In this document: in pieces, positions 1 to 10,037 of the stretch
Layout of the letters: the number at the start of each line of letters is the position of its first letter
Numbering within the stretch: position 1 is the stretch's first letter
Source: Rhizorhabdus wittichii RW1
GTDB lineage: Bacteria > Pseudomonadota > Alphaproteobacteria > Sphingomonadales > Sphingomonadaceae
DNA: 64,000 bases
Direction: 5' to 3'
Assembly: GCA_000016765.1 (NCBI GenBank)
Contig: CP000699.1
Span: 2,815,001-2,879,000, forward strand
Made by a program: the position numbers and the translations under genes
The notes under the pieces: model-generated
What the model was told of the DNA's origin: nothing
The model's database searches: none
What the model saw: only the letters and a program-made list of their open reading frames with translations

Positions 1-1
1 T

Positions 2-277
2 CCCCAGCAGGCGGCCCGCGCCTGGCTCCGTTTCCGCTGGATCATGCGCTGGGTGATCGCGACCGCGATGCTCGCCGTCGCCGCCGCGCTCTTCTATCTC
101 TGGATGGACGGATCGCCGCTCACGGTCGCGGTGGTGATCGCGACCAGCGCGGGGGTCGCGCTGTCGGTGCTGCTCGCCGGCGCGCTGATGGCGCTGATCT
201 TCATGAGCTCGGGCACCGGCCATGACGAGGACGTCGCCCGCTTCGAGCCCGAGGACGACAGGCGCTCCGGCGACTGA
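2..277 (+). CDS. Small two-helix membrane protein, 5' end outside window
   Basis: The frame is open from base 2, and the codons upstream of the ATG at 44 read like protein (WLRFRWIM), so the true start probably lies outside the window. Two hydrophobic segments (about residues 2-20 and 26-54 counted from ATG 44) are followed by a charged tail rich in Asp and Glu that begins SGTGHDED. This looks like a small inner-membrane protein with a cytosolic acidic tail. I do not recognise a function. It converges on the DUF4167 gene across a shared hairpin. Confidence 0.6.
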   Translation, partial: PQQAARAWLRFRWIMRWVIATAMLAVAAALFYLWMDGSPLTVAVVIATSAGVALSVLLAGALMALIFMSSGTGHDEDVARFEPEDDRRSGD

Positions 278-298
278 ACGGCCCCGGGGCCGAACGCA

Positions 299-332
299 AA
301 AGGGCGACCCGAAGGCCGCCCTTTCGTTTTTC
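299..332. terminator. Bidirectional intrinsic terminator
   Basis: Eight bases at 299-306 (AAAGGGCG) pair with 317-324 (CGCCCTTT), and a T-rich run follows on the plus strand. It lies between two convergent genes. The A-run on the other side lets it act for the minus-strand gene as well. Confidence 0.75.
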
Positions 333-363
333 CAGCCATATGGCCGGCTATCTGGGACGCCGG

Positions 364-1173
364 TCAGGCCGCCGCGGTCTCGCCGCGCGGCTTGCGGGTC
401 CGGGTGCGCGGACGCGGGGCTTCGTCGCCCTCGCCGCCGTCATTGACCGGCGCCTGCAGCGTCAGCGACGGGGGCAGGCGATCGACCTCGATCTGCTCGG
501 CCGCCTCGGCGGGCTTCGCCTTGGGCGGGCGGCCACGGCGGCGGACCGGCGCGGCGGGCTCCTCCTCCGCGGCGGCGGGCTCGGGCGCGGCCTGGGCCAG
601 CGGCAGCTCGGGCGCGGCCGACGGAGCGTCGACGGGACGCTCGGCGCGCGGCGGGCGGCCCCGGCGGGGCCGGCGATCCTCATCCCCGCCATCGGCGTGG
701 GTCGGAGCCGCGACAGGCGCCTCGGCCTCCGCTTCACGCTCGCGGCGCGGCTCGGCGTCGCGGTCGCGGCGATGGAAGCCGCGCTCCTGCCCGGCGGCTC
801 GCGCCGGCGCGGGCTGCTGCTCGTCGGCGCCGATCCGATCGCCCTCGTCGCCATATTCCTCGTCGGAGGCGCCGGTGAACTCGTCGCGGCGCGGGCGCGG
901 CTGCTGATCCTCGAAGCGCGAACGGCTCTCGCTCAGCACCCGGAAATAATGGTCCGCGAACTGCAGATAATATTCGGTGTTGACCCGGTCGCCCTGCATC
1001 TGGGCGTCGCGCGCCAGCGCCTTGTACTTCTCGAGAAGCTGGGCCGCGTTGCCGCGCGCGCGATTGTCGATACGGTTGCCGCGATCCTGACCGCCGTTGG
1101 AACCGTTCGGCCGGGGCGCGCCCGACCCACCGCCACGACCGCGACGGCGGCCGTTCTGCCGATTATTGATCAA
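364..1173 (-). CDS. DUF4167 domain protein, Arg/Pro/Glu-rich
   Basis: A 269-residue protein. The first 80 or so residues carry the conserved alphaproteobacterial DUF4167 core: a basic glycine/arginine/asparagine-rich start, then a helical stretch around NAAQLLEKYKALARDAQ and YYLQFADHYFR. The remainder is low-complexity, with alternating acidic and Arg/Pro-rich blocks and repeated RRGRPP-like AT-hook motifs, which suggest nucleic-acid binding. The cellular role is not established. It lies downstream of prmC-prfA-hisS on the same strand, about 295 bp from prmC, so it probably has its own promoter in that gap. Confidence 0.8.
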   Translation of the reverse strand: MINNRQNGRRRGRGGGSGAPRPNGSNGGQDRGNRIDNRARGNAAQLLEKYKALARDAQMQGDRVNTEYYLQFADHYFRVLSESRSRFEDQQPRPRRDEFTGASDEEYGDEGDRIGADEQQPAPARAAGQERGFHRRDRDAEPRREREAEAEAPVAAPTHADGGDEDRRPRRGRPPRAERPVDAPSAAPELPLAQAAPEPAAAEEEPAAPVRRRGRPPKAKPAEAAEQIEVDRLPPSLTLQAPVNDGGEGDEAPRPRTRTRKPRGETAAA

Positions 1174-1467
1174 CTTTCCGATGTCCTCGTCACTGGTGGT
1201 ATCGGTTCACCACTCCCATTTCCGGGACCACCCCGGAACCTGTCGGGGCTCTGCCCCAAACCGTCCTATGATGCACGCCGCCCCAAGGCGCGGGCCGGTC
1301 AAGGCCCGCATCCGCCATGTGACAAGGCCGCCGAAAAAGCGTCCGTGACATTGGAGGTCGTAGCATCGGGCCGGTGCGCAATGGCATCCCGAGCCCTGTC
1401 CATGGACCTGATGTAGGGGCTCGCGCGGCATTTTCCAAGCGGAATATGCTGGCTTTCGACAAAAGGT

Positions 1468-2284
1468 TCAGGCGCGGACGAGGATCGCCCGGTCGCGCCC
1501 GGCAAGATCGCGGCGGACCGATCCGGCCAGCCCGTGACGGGCGAACAGCGCGATCACCGCATCCCCCTGCTCCGCCCCGATTTCGACCGCGGCGAGGCCC
1601 CCGGCGGCGAGCAGCCCGCCGATCATGGGCGCCAGCCGGCGATAGTCGTCGAGCCCGTCGGGGCCCGCGAACAGCGCCGAGGCCGGCTCATGCTCCGCCA
1701 CGTCGGGCGCGAGGATCGCGCCGCTCTCGACATAGGGCGGATTGCACAGCAGCAGGTCGAAGCGCTCGTCGATCCCCTCCGCCCAGTCGCCGAGCCGGAT
1801 CTCGGCCTGGCCGGCGAGGCCCAGCCGCGCGGCATTGTCGCGCGCGATCGCCGCCGCCGCCGCGGACCGGTCGACGCCGATCCCGCTCGCCGCCGGCCAT
1901 TGCGCCAGCGCCGCCAGCAGCAGCGCCCCCGATCCGACGCCGAGGTCGAGGATGCGCGCCGGCCCCTTCGCGCCGAAATGCCCGACCGCCGCCTCGATCA
2001 GCGTCTCGCTGTCGGGGCGGGGGATCAGCACGCCGGGGCCGACCTTCAGGCTGATCGTCCAGAAATCGCGCTCGCCGACGATATAGGCGACCGGCTCATG
2101 CGCCACGCGCCGCGCCAGCAGGGGCGCGAATCCCGCCGGCGCGGGATCGTCGAGCCGGCCCAGCAGCATCGCGTCGCGCGACACGCCCAAGGCATGCGCC
2201 ATCAGCAATTCGGCATCGAGCCGCGCCGTCTCGCTGGTCGCGGACAGCGCGGCCGCACCCCGGACCAGCGCCGCCCGGATGCTC

Positions 2285-2292
<8 letters not shown>
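1468..2292 (-). CDS. prmC: Peptide chain release factor N5-glutamine methyltransferase PrmC
   Basis: PrmC (HemK) methylates the Gln of the GGQ motif in release factors using S-adenosylmethionine. The 274-residue protein has the expected N-terminal helical domain, a Rossmann SAM-binding segment ([13 protein letters not shown]) and the signature NPPY followed by V. It overlaps the 3' end of prfA by 8 bp, so enzyme and substrate genes are translationally coupled, the usual arrangement for this pair. Confidence 0.95.
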
Positions 2293-3367
<1,075 letters not shown>

Positions 3368-3371
3368 GGCG

Positions 3372-4619
3372 TCAGCCCCGGATCGCCGCCACGAGCCCGT
3401 CGATCGCGACCGGCGCCTGGGTCTGCCCGGCCATGTCCTTGAGCGACACCTCGCCGCGCGCGACCTCGTCGTCGCCGATAATCACCGCATAGCGCGCGCC
3501 GCTCGCGTCGGCCTTCTGCATCCGCCGCTTCATATTGCCCTTGTAAGCCATGTCGGCGGCGATGCCGGCGCGGCGCAGATCGGCCAGCGCGCGGGCGGCA
3601 AAGGCCTGCGCGCCCTCGCCCATCGGCACCACCGCGACCTCGATCCGCTCGGGCGCCGGCAGGTCGATCAGCATCGCCAGCCGCTCGATCCCCGCCGCCC
3701 AGCCGACCGCGGGGGTGGCGGGCCCGCCCAGCGTCTCGATCAGCCCGTCATAGCGGCCGCCGCCCAGCACCGTGCCCTGCGCGCCGAGCCGGTCGGTGAC
3801 GAACTCGAAGGCGGTGTGGCGATAATAATCGAGCCCGCGCACCAGCCGCGCGTTGCGCGTCCAGGCGACCCCGGCGGCATCGAGCCCGCTGGTCACCGCC
3901 GCGAAGAAGGCGCCCGCCTCGGCCGACAGATAATCGTCGATCTCGGGCGCGGCGTCGGCGACCGGGCGATCGCGCGGGTCCTTCGAATCGAGGATGCGCA
4001 GCGGATTCTTGGCCAGCCGGTCGAGGCTGTCCTCGCTCAGCTCGCCGCGATGCTTCTCGAAATGCGCGACCAGCGCGGCGCGCCACGCCTCGCGCGTCTC
4101 GCCGTCGCCGAGCGTGTTGAGCGTCAGCGTCACGCCGTCCGCGACGCCCAGCTCGCGCAGCAACTGGTCGGCCATGCACAGCAGTTCGACATCGGCCTGC
4201 GGCTCGGCGGCACCGATCACCTCGGCGTCGAGCTGGTGGAACTGGCGGTAACGGCCCTTCTGCGGCCGTTCGTAGCGGAACAGCGGGCCGTGGGTCGCGA
4301 CCTTGAGCGGCGCATGCTGCTGCCAGCCCTCGGTCAGATAGGCGCGGGCGATCCCGGCGGTGAACTCGGGGCGCAGCGTCACCGAATCGCCGCCGCGGTC
4401 CTCGAAGCTGTACATCTCCTTGGAGACGACGTCGGTCGTCTCGCCCAGCGAGCGGGCGAAGACCGCGGTCGGCTCGAACACGGGCACCTCGACCCGGCCG
4501 AAGCCGTAGAGGCGGCGGACCCGGTCGAAGGTCTGGACGACATGGCCGAAGCGCAATGCCTGCTCGCCCAGCATATCCTGCGTGCCCCGGATCGGGCGCG
4601 GTGTTTCGATCCTGCTCAT
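3372..4619 (-). CDS. hisS: Histidyl-tRNA synthetase
   Basis: A 415-residue class II aminoacyl-tRNA synthetase charging tRNA-His. It begins with the family-typical [10 protein letters not shown] and contains the class II motif 2 region ([16 protein letters not shown]), the histidine-specific [15 protein letters not shown] and GGGRYDGL segments, and a C-terminal anticodon-binding domain. It is the first gene of the hisS-prfA-prmC block and diverges from ppa across about 210 bp. Confidence 0.97.
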
Positions 4620-4829
4620 GCCGCGCCCTTATCGTCCCTTTGGCCGGGGTGGAAGCGCTTTGCGATTCGCCGGGGCCGCGACGGCGGGCGATGCGGATGG
4701 GCGAAAATCATGGTAAAAGCATGGCTTGCAGGGACTTGGCGCGCGCGAACGCATTTCCGTCGCGGAAAACCGCCATATCGTCCCTATTGGCGCTTGGAAT
4801 CCGATGCGGTGCAGCATAAAGGCGCGGCC

Positions 4830-5369
4830 ATGAACATCGACCTCATCCCCGTGGGCGACGATCCGCCCAACAGCCTCAACGTCATCATCGAAGTGCCGGT
4901 GGGCGGCGAACCCGTGAAATATGAGTTCGACAAGAAGTCGGGCGCATTGTTCGTCGACCGCATCCTGCACACGCCGATGCGCTATCCCGCCAATTACGGC
5001 TTCGTGCCGCACACGCTGTCGCCCGACGGCGATCCGCTCGACGCGCTGGTCGTCGCGCGCTCGCCCTTCGTGCCGGGCTGCGTCGTCCGCGCCCGCCCGA
5101 TCGCGGTGCTCAACCTCGAGGACGAGCATGGCGGCGACGAGAAGCTCGTCTGCGTGCCGGTCGACAGCACCTTCCCTTATTATACCGACGTCAACGAGCG
5201 CGACGACCTGCCGCAGATCGTGCTGCAGCAGATCGAGCATTTCTTCACCCACTATAAGGACCTCGAAGCCGAGAAGTGGGTGCGGATCGGCACCTGGGGC
5301 GGCGCCGACGACGCGCGCACCATCGTGCTCGAGGCGATCGACCGGGCGAAGCAGGCCAAGGCGGCCTGA
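4830..5369 (+). CDS. ppa: Inorganic pyrophosphatase
   Basis: A soluble family I pyrophosphatase of 179 residues that hydrolyses PPi to phosphate. The metal-binding signature DGDPLDALVV and the active-site region KYEFDKKSGALFVDR with YPANYGFVP are present. The start is the ATG at 4830, which gives MNIDLIPVGDD; the frame is open much further upstream but that part is antisense to hisS. A 15-bp perfect inverted repeat (TTTCCG TCG CGGAAA) lies at 4754-4768 between hisS and this gene. Confidence 0.97.
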   Translation: MNIDLIPVGDDPPNSLNVIIEVPVGGEPVKYEFDKKSGALFVDRILHTPMRYPANYGFVPHTLSPDGDPLDALVVARSPFVPGCVVRARPIAVLNLEDEHGGDEKLVCVPVDSTFPYYTDVNERDDLPQIVLQQIEHFFTHYKDLEAEKWVRIGTWGGADDARTIVLEAIDRAKQAKAA

Positions 5370-5390
5370 TCCTTCCCGGATTCCTTCACC

Positions 5391-5473
5391 GTCATTCCAG
5401 CGAAAGCTGGAATCTCACTACCTTTTCGATAGCGTCGACAGAGAAGTGAGATCCCGGCTTTCGCCGGGATGAC
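5391..5473. repeat. Dispersed palindromic repeat, GTCAT...ATGAC type
   Basis: An 83-bp element with ends GTCATTCCAG and GGGATGAC. It consists of two short hairpins (each arm around CGAAAG/CTTTCG) plus a central inverted repeat around TCTCAC / GTGAG. It is related to the copies at 15070, 49430, 54648 and 60117 and lies in the ppa-MFS spacer. Confidence 0.75.
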
Positions 5474-5514
5474 GGCCCTCTTCCCCAGCCACCAACTCCC
5501 CCCTTGCGCAGCGA

Positions 5515-5530
5515 CGTACCGATCGGTACG
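5515..5530. promoter_or_regulatory. 16-bp palindrome, likely repressor operator of the MFS gene
   Basis: CGTACCGATCGGTACG is a perfect palindrome ending 8 bp before the ATG of the transporter. Its TACCGATCGGTA core resembles operators of TetR-family repressors. No regulator gene is adjacent, so the binding protein is unknown. Confidence 0.45.
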
Positions 5531-5538
5531 GTCGCGCC

Positions 5539-6795
5539 ATGCTGCATCGTCGCGCCACCGGACAGCGCTATGCCTTCATCGTCATAGCGGTCACCTTCCT
5601 CGCGCTCCTGGTCGCGGCGGCGCTGCGATCGGCGCCGAGCGTGCTGATCCTGCCGCTCGAAGCGCATTTCGGCTGGGACCGCGCGACCATCTCCTTCGCC
5701 GCGGCGGTCGGCATCTTCCTCTACGGCCTGACCGGGCCCTTCGCCGCCGCGCTGATGCAGTCGATCGGCATCCGCCGGACGATGATCGGCGGCCTCGCGC
5801 TGATGGCGGCGTCGAGCCTCGCCAGCCTGTGGATGACAGAGAGCTGGCATTATGTGCTGAGCTGGGGCGTGATCTCGGGCGTCGGCAGCGGCGCGATCGC
5901 CCCGGTGCTCGGCGCGACCGTGGTCAACCGCTGGTTCGCGACGCGACGCGGGCTGATGATCGGCCTGCTGACCGCGAGCACCGCGACCGGATCGCTGATC
6001 TTCCTGCCCGCCATGGCCTGGCTGACCCGCAACGGCGCCTGGACGCCGGTGGCGCTCGCGGTCGGGCTGGCCGCCGCCACGCTGATCCCGGTCGTCTGGC
6101 TGCTGATGCCCGACGGCCCGGCAGCGATCGGCGCCCGGCGCTATGGCGAATCGCCGGACGCGTTGCCCCCGGCCGAGAACCGGCGCGGCGCGATGCTGGC
6201 GATCACCACCCTGGCCGAGGGGATGCGCAGCCCGGCCTTCTGGCTGCTGTTCGGCACCTTCTTCGTCTGCGGGCTGACCACCAACGGCCTCGTCGGCACC
6301 CATCTGATCGCCTATTGCGGCGACAACGGCATATCGCCGGTGCAGGCGGCGGGGCTGCTGTCGCTGATGGGGCTGTTCGACCTGATCGGCACCACCGCCT
6401 CGGGCTGGCTGACCGACCGCTACGATCCGCGCAAGCTGCTGTTCGTCTATTATGCGCTGCGCGGCCTGTCGCTGATGGCGTTGCCGGCGATCGACTTCCA
6501 GCCGACCGGCCTGCTGCTCTTCGCGGTCTTCTACGGGCTCGACTGGATCGCGACGGTGCCGCCGACGATGGCGCTGGCCAACCGCCATTTCGGCGAGGCG
6601 AAGGCGCCGATCATCTTCGGCTGGGTGATGACCGGCCACCAGATCGGCGCCGCCGTCGCCGCCTTCGGCGCGGGCCTGATCCGCGAGCAGACGGGCAGCT
6701 ACCTGCTCGCCTTCGTCATCGCCGGCGCGTTCGGCGTGCTCGCCGCCTTCGCCGCGATGGGCCTCGGCCGCAGGGCGCCGGCCTTCGCGCATTGA
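5539..6795 (+). CDS. MFS transporter
   Basis: A 418-residue major facilitator with about 12 hydrophobic segments. The substrate is unknown. The sequence resembles the oxalate/formate or monocarboxylate-type MFS group (GWDRATISFAAAVG near the start, then NRWFATRRGLMIGL between helices 4 and 5). It stands alone, with a palindromic operator candidate immediately upstream and no catabolic genes beside it. Confidence 0.85.
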   Translation: MLHRRATGQRYAFIVIAVTFLALLVAAALRSAPSVLILPLEAHFGWDRATISFAAAVGIFLYGLTGPFAAALMQSIGIRRTMIGGLALMAASSLASLWMTESWHYVLSWGVISGVGSGAIAPVLGATVVNRWFATRRGLMIGLLTASTATGSLIFLPAMAWLTRNGAWTPVALAVGLAAATLIPVVWLLMPDGPAAIGARRYGESPDALPPAENRRGAMLAITTLAEGMRSPAFWLLFGTFFVCGLTTNGLVGTHLIAYCGDNGISPVQAAGLLSLMGLFDLIGTTASGWLTDRYDPRKLLFVYYALRGLSLMALPAIDFQPTGLLLFAVFYGLDWIATVPPTMALANRHFGEAKAPIIFGWVMTGHQIGAAVAAFGAGLIREQTGSYLLAFVIAGAFGVLAAFAAMGLGRRAPAFAH

Positions 6796-6858
6796 AGCAG
6801 GGAAAGGGCATGGGGGGAGCGCCGACCGGCTTCCGCCGAAAAAGTCGAAAACAGCCCC

Positions 6859-6887
6859 TTGCATGGAATCGGGGCGCCCCCTATAGG
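6859..6887 (+). promoter_or_regulatory. Promoter of tRNA-Pro copy 1
   Basis: TTGCAT at 6859-6864 and TATAGG at 6882-6887 are separated by 17 bp, about 60 bp ahead of the tRNA. This promoter lies outside the direct repeat that begins at 6915, so only the first tRNA copy has it. Confidence 0.6.
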
Positions 6888-6914
6888 GCCCCGACTTGGC
6901 TCAATCCGGTCGGC

Positions 6915-7029
6915 TCCCGAGGCCGAAAAAACGACCGGATCTCCGTCGGGGAGTAGCTCAGCCTGGTAGAGCACTGTCTTCGGGAGGCAGGGGCCGGAGG
7001 TTCGAATCCTCTCTCCCCGACCATCTTTT
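6915..7029 (+). repeat. Direct repeat, left copy, tRNA-Pro
   Basis: Identical to 10038-10152 except for A6998, which is G at 10121. It runs from 32 bp before the tRNA through the CCA end and the start of the T-run after it. Confidence 0.9.
6947..7023 (+). tRNA. tRNA-Pro (anticodon CGG), copy 1
   Basis: A complete cloverleaf with acceptor CGGGGAG/CTCCCCG, discriminator A and encoded CCA. The anticodon CGG at 6981-6983 is in loop TTCGGGA on a 5-bp stem. The T arm carries TTCGAAT. At T-stem position 6998 it has an A that makes a Watson-Crick pair. A good promoter lies upstream and a T-run follows, so this copy is probably expressed. Confidence 0.95.
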
Positions 7030-7155
7030 TATCTGGAAAATCGGCAGATTAGCCATGCGGATGTGTCCAAACTTGCCTCTCCCTTTGGGGCAACCGGATG
7101 TTTGAGCCCGACTCATGTCGTGCTACTCTGCGATATCGGCGCAAGGGGGAAAGGC

Positions 7156-8343
7156 ATGTGGCATTGGGACCAAGGTCACGTTGAATATTTCGAGTTCGAC
7201 ACACTTCGTGCCATTTCTGCTTTTGTTCAAAATCACGACTTCATGAGCACTTCGCGGCAGGTCCTGGCAGCAGCTACGGGCCTTCCATTCCCCGCTCCTC
7301 CTACTCATAGCCCTCAGCGCCAATACGCCCGCGTTCTGAAACTTAGTCTTTTGATCAGCGAGAACGGCGGCGTTGCACAACCTACCCCAGTTTCACTTCT
7401 GCTCTCCCAACCAGGCGTCATCACATCTGATGAATATTTCCATTTCCTGGCCCAAGCCTCAACAGAGCCAAGTCCTGCGCTAAAGGACTGGTATCCGGAA
7501 GCACCGTTCCGATATCCGCTGCTGGTTGCTCTGAAGTATCTTTTGGCCAAGGCGGCAGTGGGAAGCACACCGTCCGCCACTCTGGACGAGATTATCGGAG
7601 CCTATCGTGCGACTGGTTTCGTTGGGTCGGAAGATGACGCGGCCTTTATTGGCTCGCTCGGTAATGACTCTGCATATACAGTGAAGGGGCTGTCGGCACC
7701 CGACAATCTTCGCCGGCAAGCTCGAGAGAGCCTTAAGGTTCTCTGTCAGATTTCGTACCTGCACGTCGTCCGCGATCGGGTGTTCATCAATCTTGCTCGA
7801 AAAGATGCTGAAATAGCCTTCGGAGAGCTGAATCCCATCGGCGGGCCGCGCGCCGCGAATCGCGATGCTGAAATTAGGCGATTGGCGAATCTCTTCACGG
7901 GAGGCTCAACGCTCGACTTCTTCGACTATCCGGAGACCGTGATAGCAGAGGTCGTCGAAAGTGGCTTCGAGGAGGGGAATAAAGTTCAAAAAACGCATGT
8001 CACGATCGAGCGAAACAGTGGGCTGAGGAAGGCATTCTTCGCTGCAAATCCGACTACCGTTTGCGATGTCTGCAATCTCGACACTGCACGGAGCTATCCG
8101 TGGACCGAGAGGGTCATGGACCTCCACCACCTACTCCCCCTCAGCTCCGGCACTCGGGTTATCGGCAGAGGGACCACTTTCGACGACCTCGTGCCGCTGT
8201 GCCCCAGTTGCCACAGAGCCGTTCATCGCTACTATGGCGAATGGTTCCGAACCACGAAACGCCTAGACTTTCACAGCCGGGATGAGGCGGTCGGGGTCTA
8301 CACCAATATGAAATCGAAGTTCCCAGGGCTTATCCATGCATAG
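7156..8343 (+). CDS. HNH endonuclease, probable restriction enzyme
   Basis: A 395-residue protein. The C-terminal third is an HNH (beta-beta-alpha-metal) nuclease: CDVC at 303-306, catalytic HH at 324-325, then CPSCHRAVH at 349-357, so the zinc-binding Cys pairs and the HNH core are all present. The first 280 or so residues are not recognised and probably bind target DNA. I chose ATG 7156 because AAGGGGGAAAGG lies just before it; an in-frame ATG at 7063 is poorly supported. It overlaps the methyltransferase gene by 8 bp, so nuclease and protecting enzyme are co-expressed, as in a type II restriction-modification pair. The target sequence is unknown. Confidence 0.85.
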   Translation: MWHWDQGHVEYFEFDTLRAISAFVQNHDFMSTSRQVLAAATGLPFPAPPTHSPQRQYARVLKLSLLISENGGVAQPTPVSLLLSQPGVITSDEYFHFLAQASTEPSPALKDWYPEAPFRYPLLVALKYLLAKAAVGSTPSATLDEIIGAYRATGFVGSEDDAAFIGSLGNDSAYTVKGLSAPDNLRRQARESLKVLCQISYLHVVRDRVFINLARKDAEIAFGELNPIGGPRAANRDAEIRRLANLFTGGSTLDFFDYPETVIAEVVESGFEEGNKVQKTHVTIERNSGLRKAFFAANPTTVCDVCNLDTARSYPWTERVMDLHHLLPLSSGTRVIGRGTTFDDLVPLCPSCHRAVHRYYGEWFRTTKRLDFHSRDEAVGVYTNMKSKFPGLIHA

Positions 8344-9538
8344 CGCACTCCTCCAGTTCGAAACGCCGCATCTGATCGAGCAGATGCGGCTACTTAAGAA
8401 GGTAGCAGCCGTAGACGGCGACCTTCCGCCTGAACTGGATCGGATTGGCTGGACTTACGACGATCTGGTTTATGAAGTGTCGGGGCCCAAGCGTTGGCGT
8501 GGACCGTCCCCGCTCCATCTTGGAGATATCTCGAGCGCGGCCACCGGCATACCGCTGGTCAGCTTTTTCACCGGATGCGGGGGAATGGATCTGGGGTTCG
8601 AATCTGTCGGTTACCAACACGTGGCAGCTTTCGAAATCAACGAACTGTTCTGCAAGACTCTCCGCCGCAACCGCCCCGAATGGAAAGTCTTTGGCCCGCC
8701 AGTTCACTCAGGCGATGTGTCGATGTTTGAGAATGTCGCGGCCGCTCTGCGGACCGTGATTAAGGCACCTTTTGAAGGCGTTTTTGCCGGTGGGCCACCT
8801 TGCCAGCCATTCTCAATCGCTGCGAATCAGCGGTTCGCGAAATGGGGCGACAAGTTCAAGAGAACGGGCTTCGCTCATGAGAAAAACGGGAATCTCCTTT
8901 TCGATTTTGTACGCCTCATCATTGAGTTCCGGCCGAAAGCGTTCGTCATTGAAAACGTGCCTGGCTTGCGAGATCTGGACGGGGGCGAGCAGTTGGAGGC
9001 CGCCATTGAAAGCCTTAAAGCAGCAGGATACGCAGTAAGCGAGCCCAAAATACTCGATGCGGCCCAACACGGCATCCCACAGCAGCGGTTCAGGCTGTTC
9101 GTGATCGGTTCTCGGACCGGGAACGAATATTATCCGCCTGCACCTCTCAACTATGTCGTCGGCAGCGGCAGCGTTTTGTTTAGATCCACGGCGGGTGTTC
9201 CGAACAACGAAACCCGCGAGCATCGCGCCGGCTCCCTTTTACGCTACATGCGGCTAGGATATGGAGCACGAGACCAGCTTGGCCGCGTAGATCGCCTAGA
9301 CCCCAAGCTGCCCTCTAAAACCGTGATTGCAGGCGGCACTAAGGGCGGAGGGCGTTCGCACCTGCATCCGGAAATCCCCCGGACACTAAGTGTTCGAGAG
9401 TGCGCCCGGCTGCAGACCTTTCCGGACGATTACGTCTTTGTGGGGGCCAGCGCTCGACAGTTCACGCAGGTCGGCAATGCAGTCCCTCCTGTTTTGGCCG
9501 CAAGAGTCGGCAAGGCAGTTGCAGAGGCCTTCTTCTAA
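8336..9538 (+). CDS. DNA (cytosine-5-) methyltransferase
   Basis: A 400-residue C5-MTase. Motif I is FFTGCGGMDLGFE (about 77-89), motif IV AGGPPCQPFS with catalytic Cys156, motif VI ENV (206-208), motif VIII PQQRFR (about 248-253), and motifs IX-X end in RECARLQTFPDDY and QVGNAVPP. About 70 residues precede motif I and could contact the nuclease or DNA. The start overlaps the nuclease stop by 8 bp. The stop overlaps the convergent vsr by 4 bp. It presumably methylates the site cut by the HNH protein. Confidence 0.95.
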   Translation: MHSALLQFETPHLIEQMRLLKKVAAVDGDLPPELDRIGWTYDDLVYEVSGPKRWRGPSPLHLGDISSAATGIPLVSFFTGCGGMDLGFESVGYQHVAAFEINELFCKTLRRNRPEWKVFGPPVHSGDVSMFENVAAALRTVIKAPFEGVFAGGPPCQPFSIAANQRFAKWGDKFKRTGFAHEKNGNLLFDFVRLIIEFRPKAFVIENVPGLRDLDGGEQLEAAIESLKAAGYAVSEPKILDAAQHGIPQQRFRLFVIGSRTGNEYYPPAPLNYVVGSGSVLFRSTAGVPNNETREHRAGSLLRYMRLGYGARDQLGRVDRLDPKLPSKTVIAGGTKGGGRSHLHPEIPRTLSVRECARLQTFPDDYVFVGASARQFTQVGNAVPPVLAARVGKAVAEAFF

Positions 9539-9960
9539 AGGCCAGAGTTGCCGAGTACGGAACGAAGAGTTCCTTCGAGCTTGCTCAAATGCGAGGTCTC
9601 ACACTCCCATATCTCGAGGACGCGCCATCCCGCTCGCTCCAAGCTGATGCGGTGCGCTGCGTCGCGCTGAGCATTGCGTCGTAGCTTGGGGACCCAGTAA
9701 TCTTGTCGTGATTTCGGCAGTCTTGCCCGCCTGCAAGCGGGATCGGGATGTTGATGCCAGAAGCACCCATGCACAAAGATTACCGTCCGGTGGCGTGGGA
9801 GCACGATATCGGGGCAGCCCGGCAGATCGACCCTATGCAATCTGAACCGATAACCGAACCGGTGCAATAGCCGCCGCACTCGCAACTCCGGTGCAGTGTC
9901 CTTGGCGCGAATACGGGCCATGCGTTCGCTGCGTTCAGCGCTGGTGAGGATGTCTGCCAC
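9535..9960 (-). CDS. vsr: Very short patch repair endonuclease Vsr
   Basis: A 141-residue Vsr nuclease, which nicks T:G mismatches that arise when 5-methylcytosine deaminates. Asp51, His64 and His69 in PDIVLPRHRTVIFVHGCFWH match the family catalytic positions, and the zinc-site Cys/His residues are present. It is tail-to-tail with the C5-methyltransferase (4-bp overlap), the classic partner that creates its substrate. Confidence 0.95.
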   Translation of the reverse strand: MADILTSAERSERMARIRAKDTAPELRVRRLLHRFGYRFRLHRVDLPGCPDIVLPRHRTVIFVHGCFWHQHPDPACRRARLPKSRQDYWVPKLRRNAQRDAAHRISLERAGWRVLEIWECETSHLSKLEGTLRSVLGNSGL

Positions 9961-10037
9961 AGTGTCACCTAGAAAATGTGGGACAGCGAGTATCCGAAGA
10001 GATACCTACGCCACTTGATCCGGTGCTGCACCACCAT

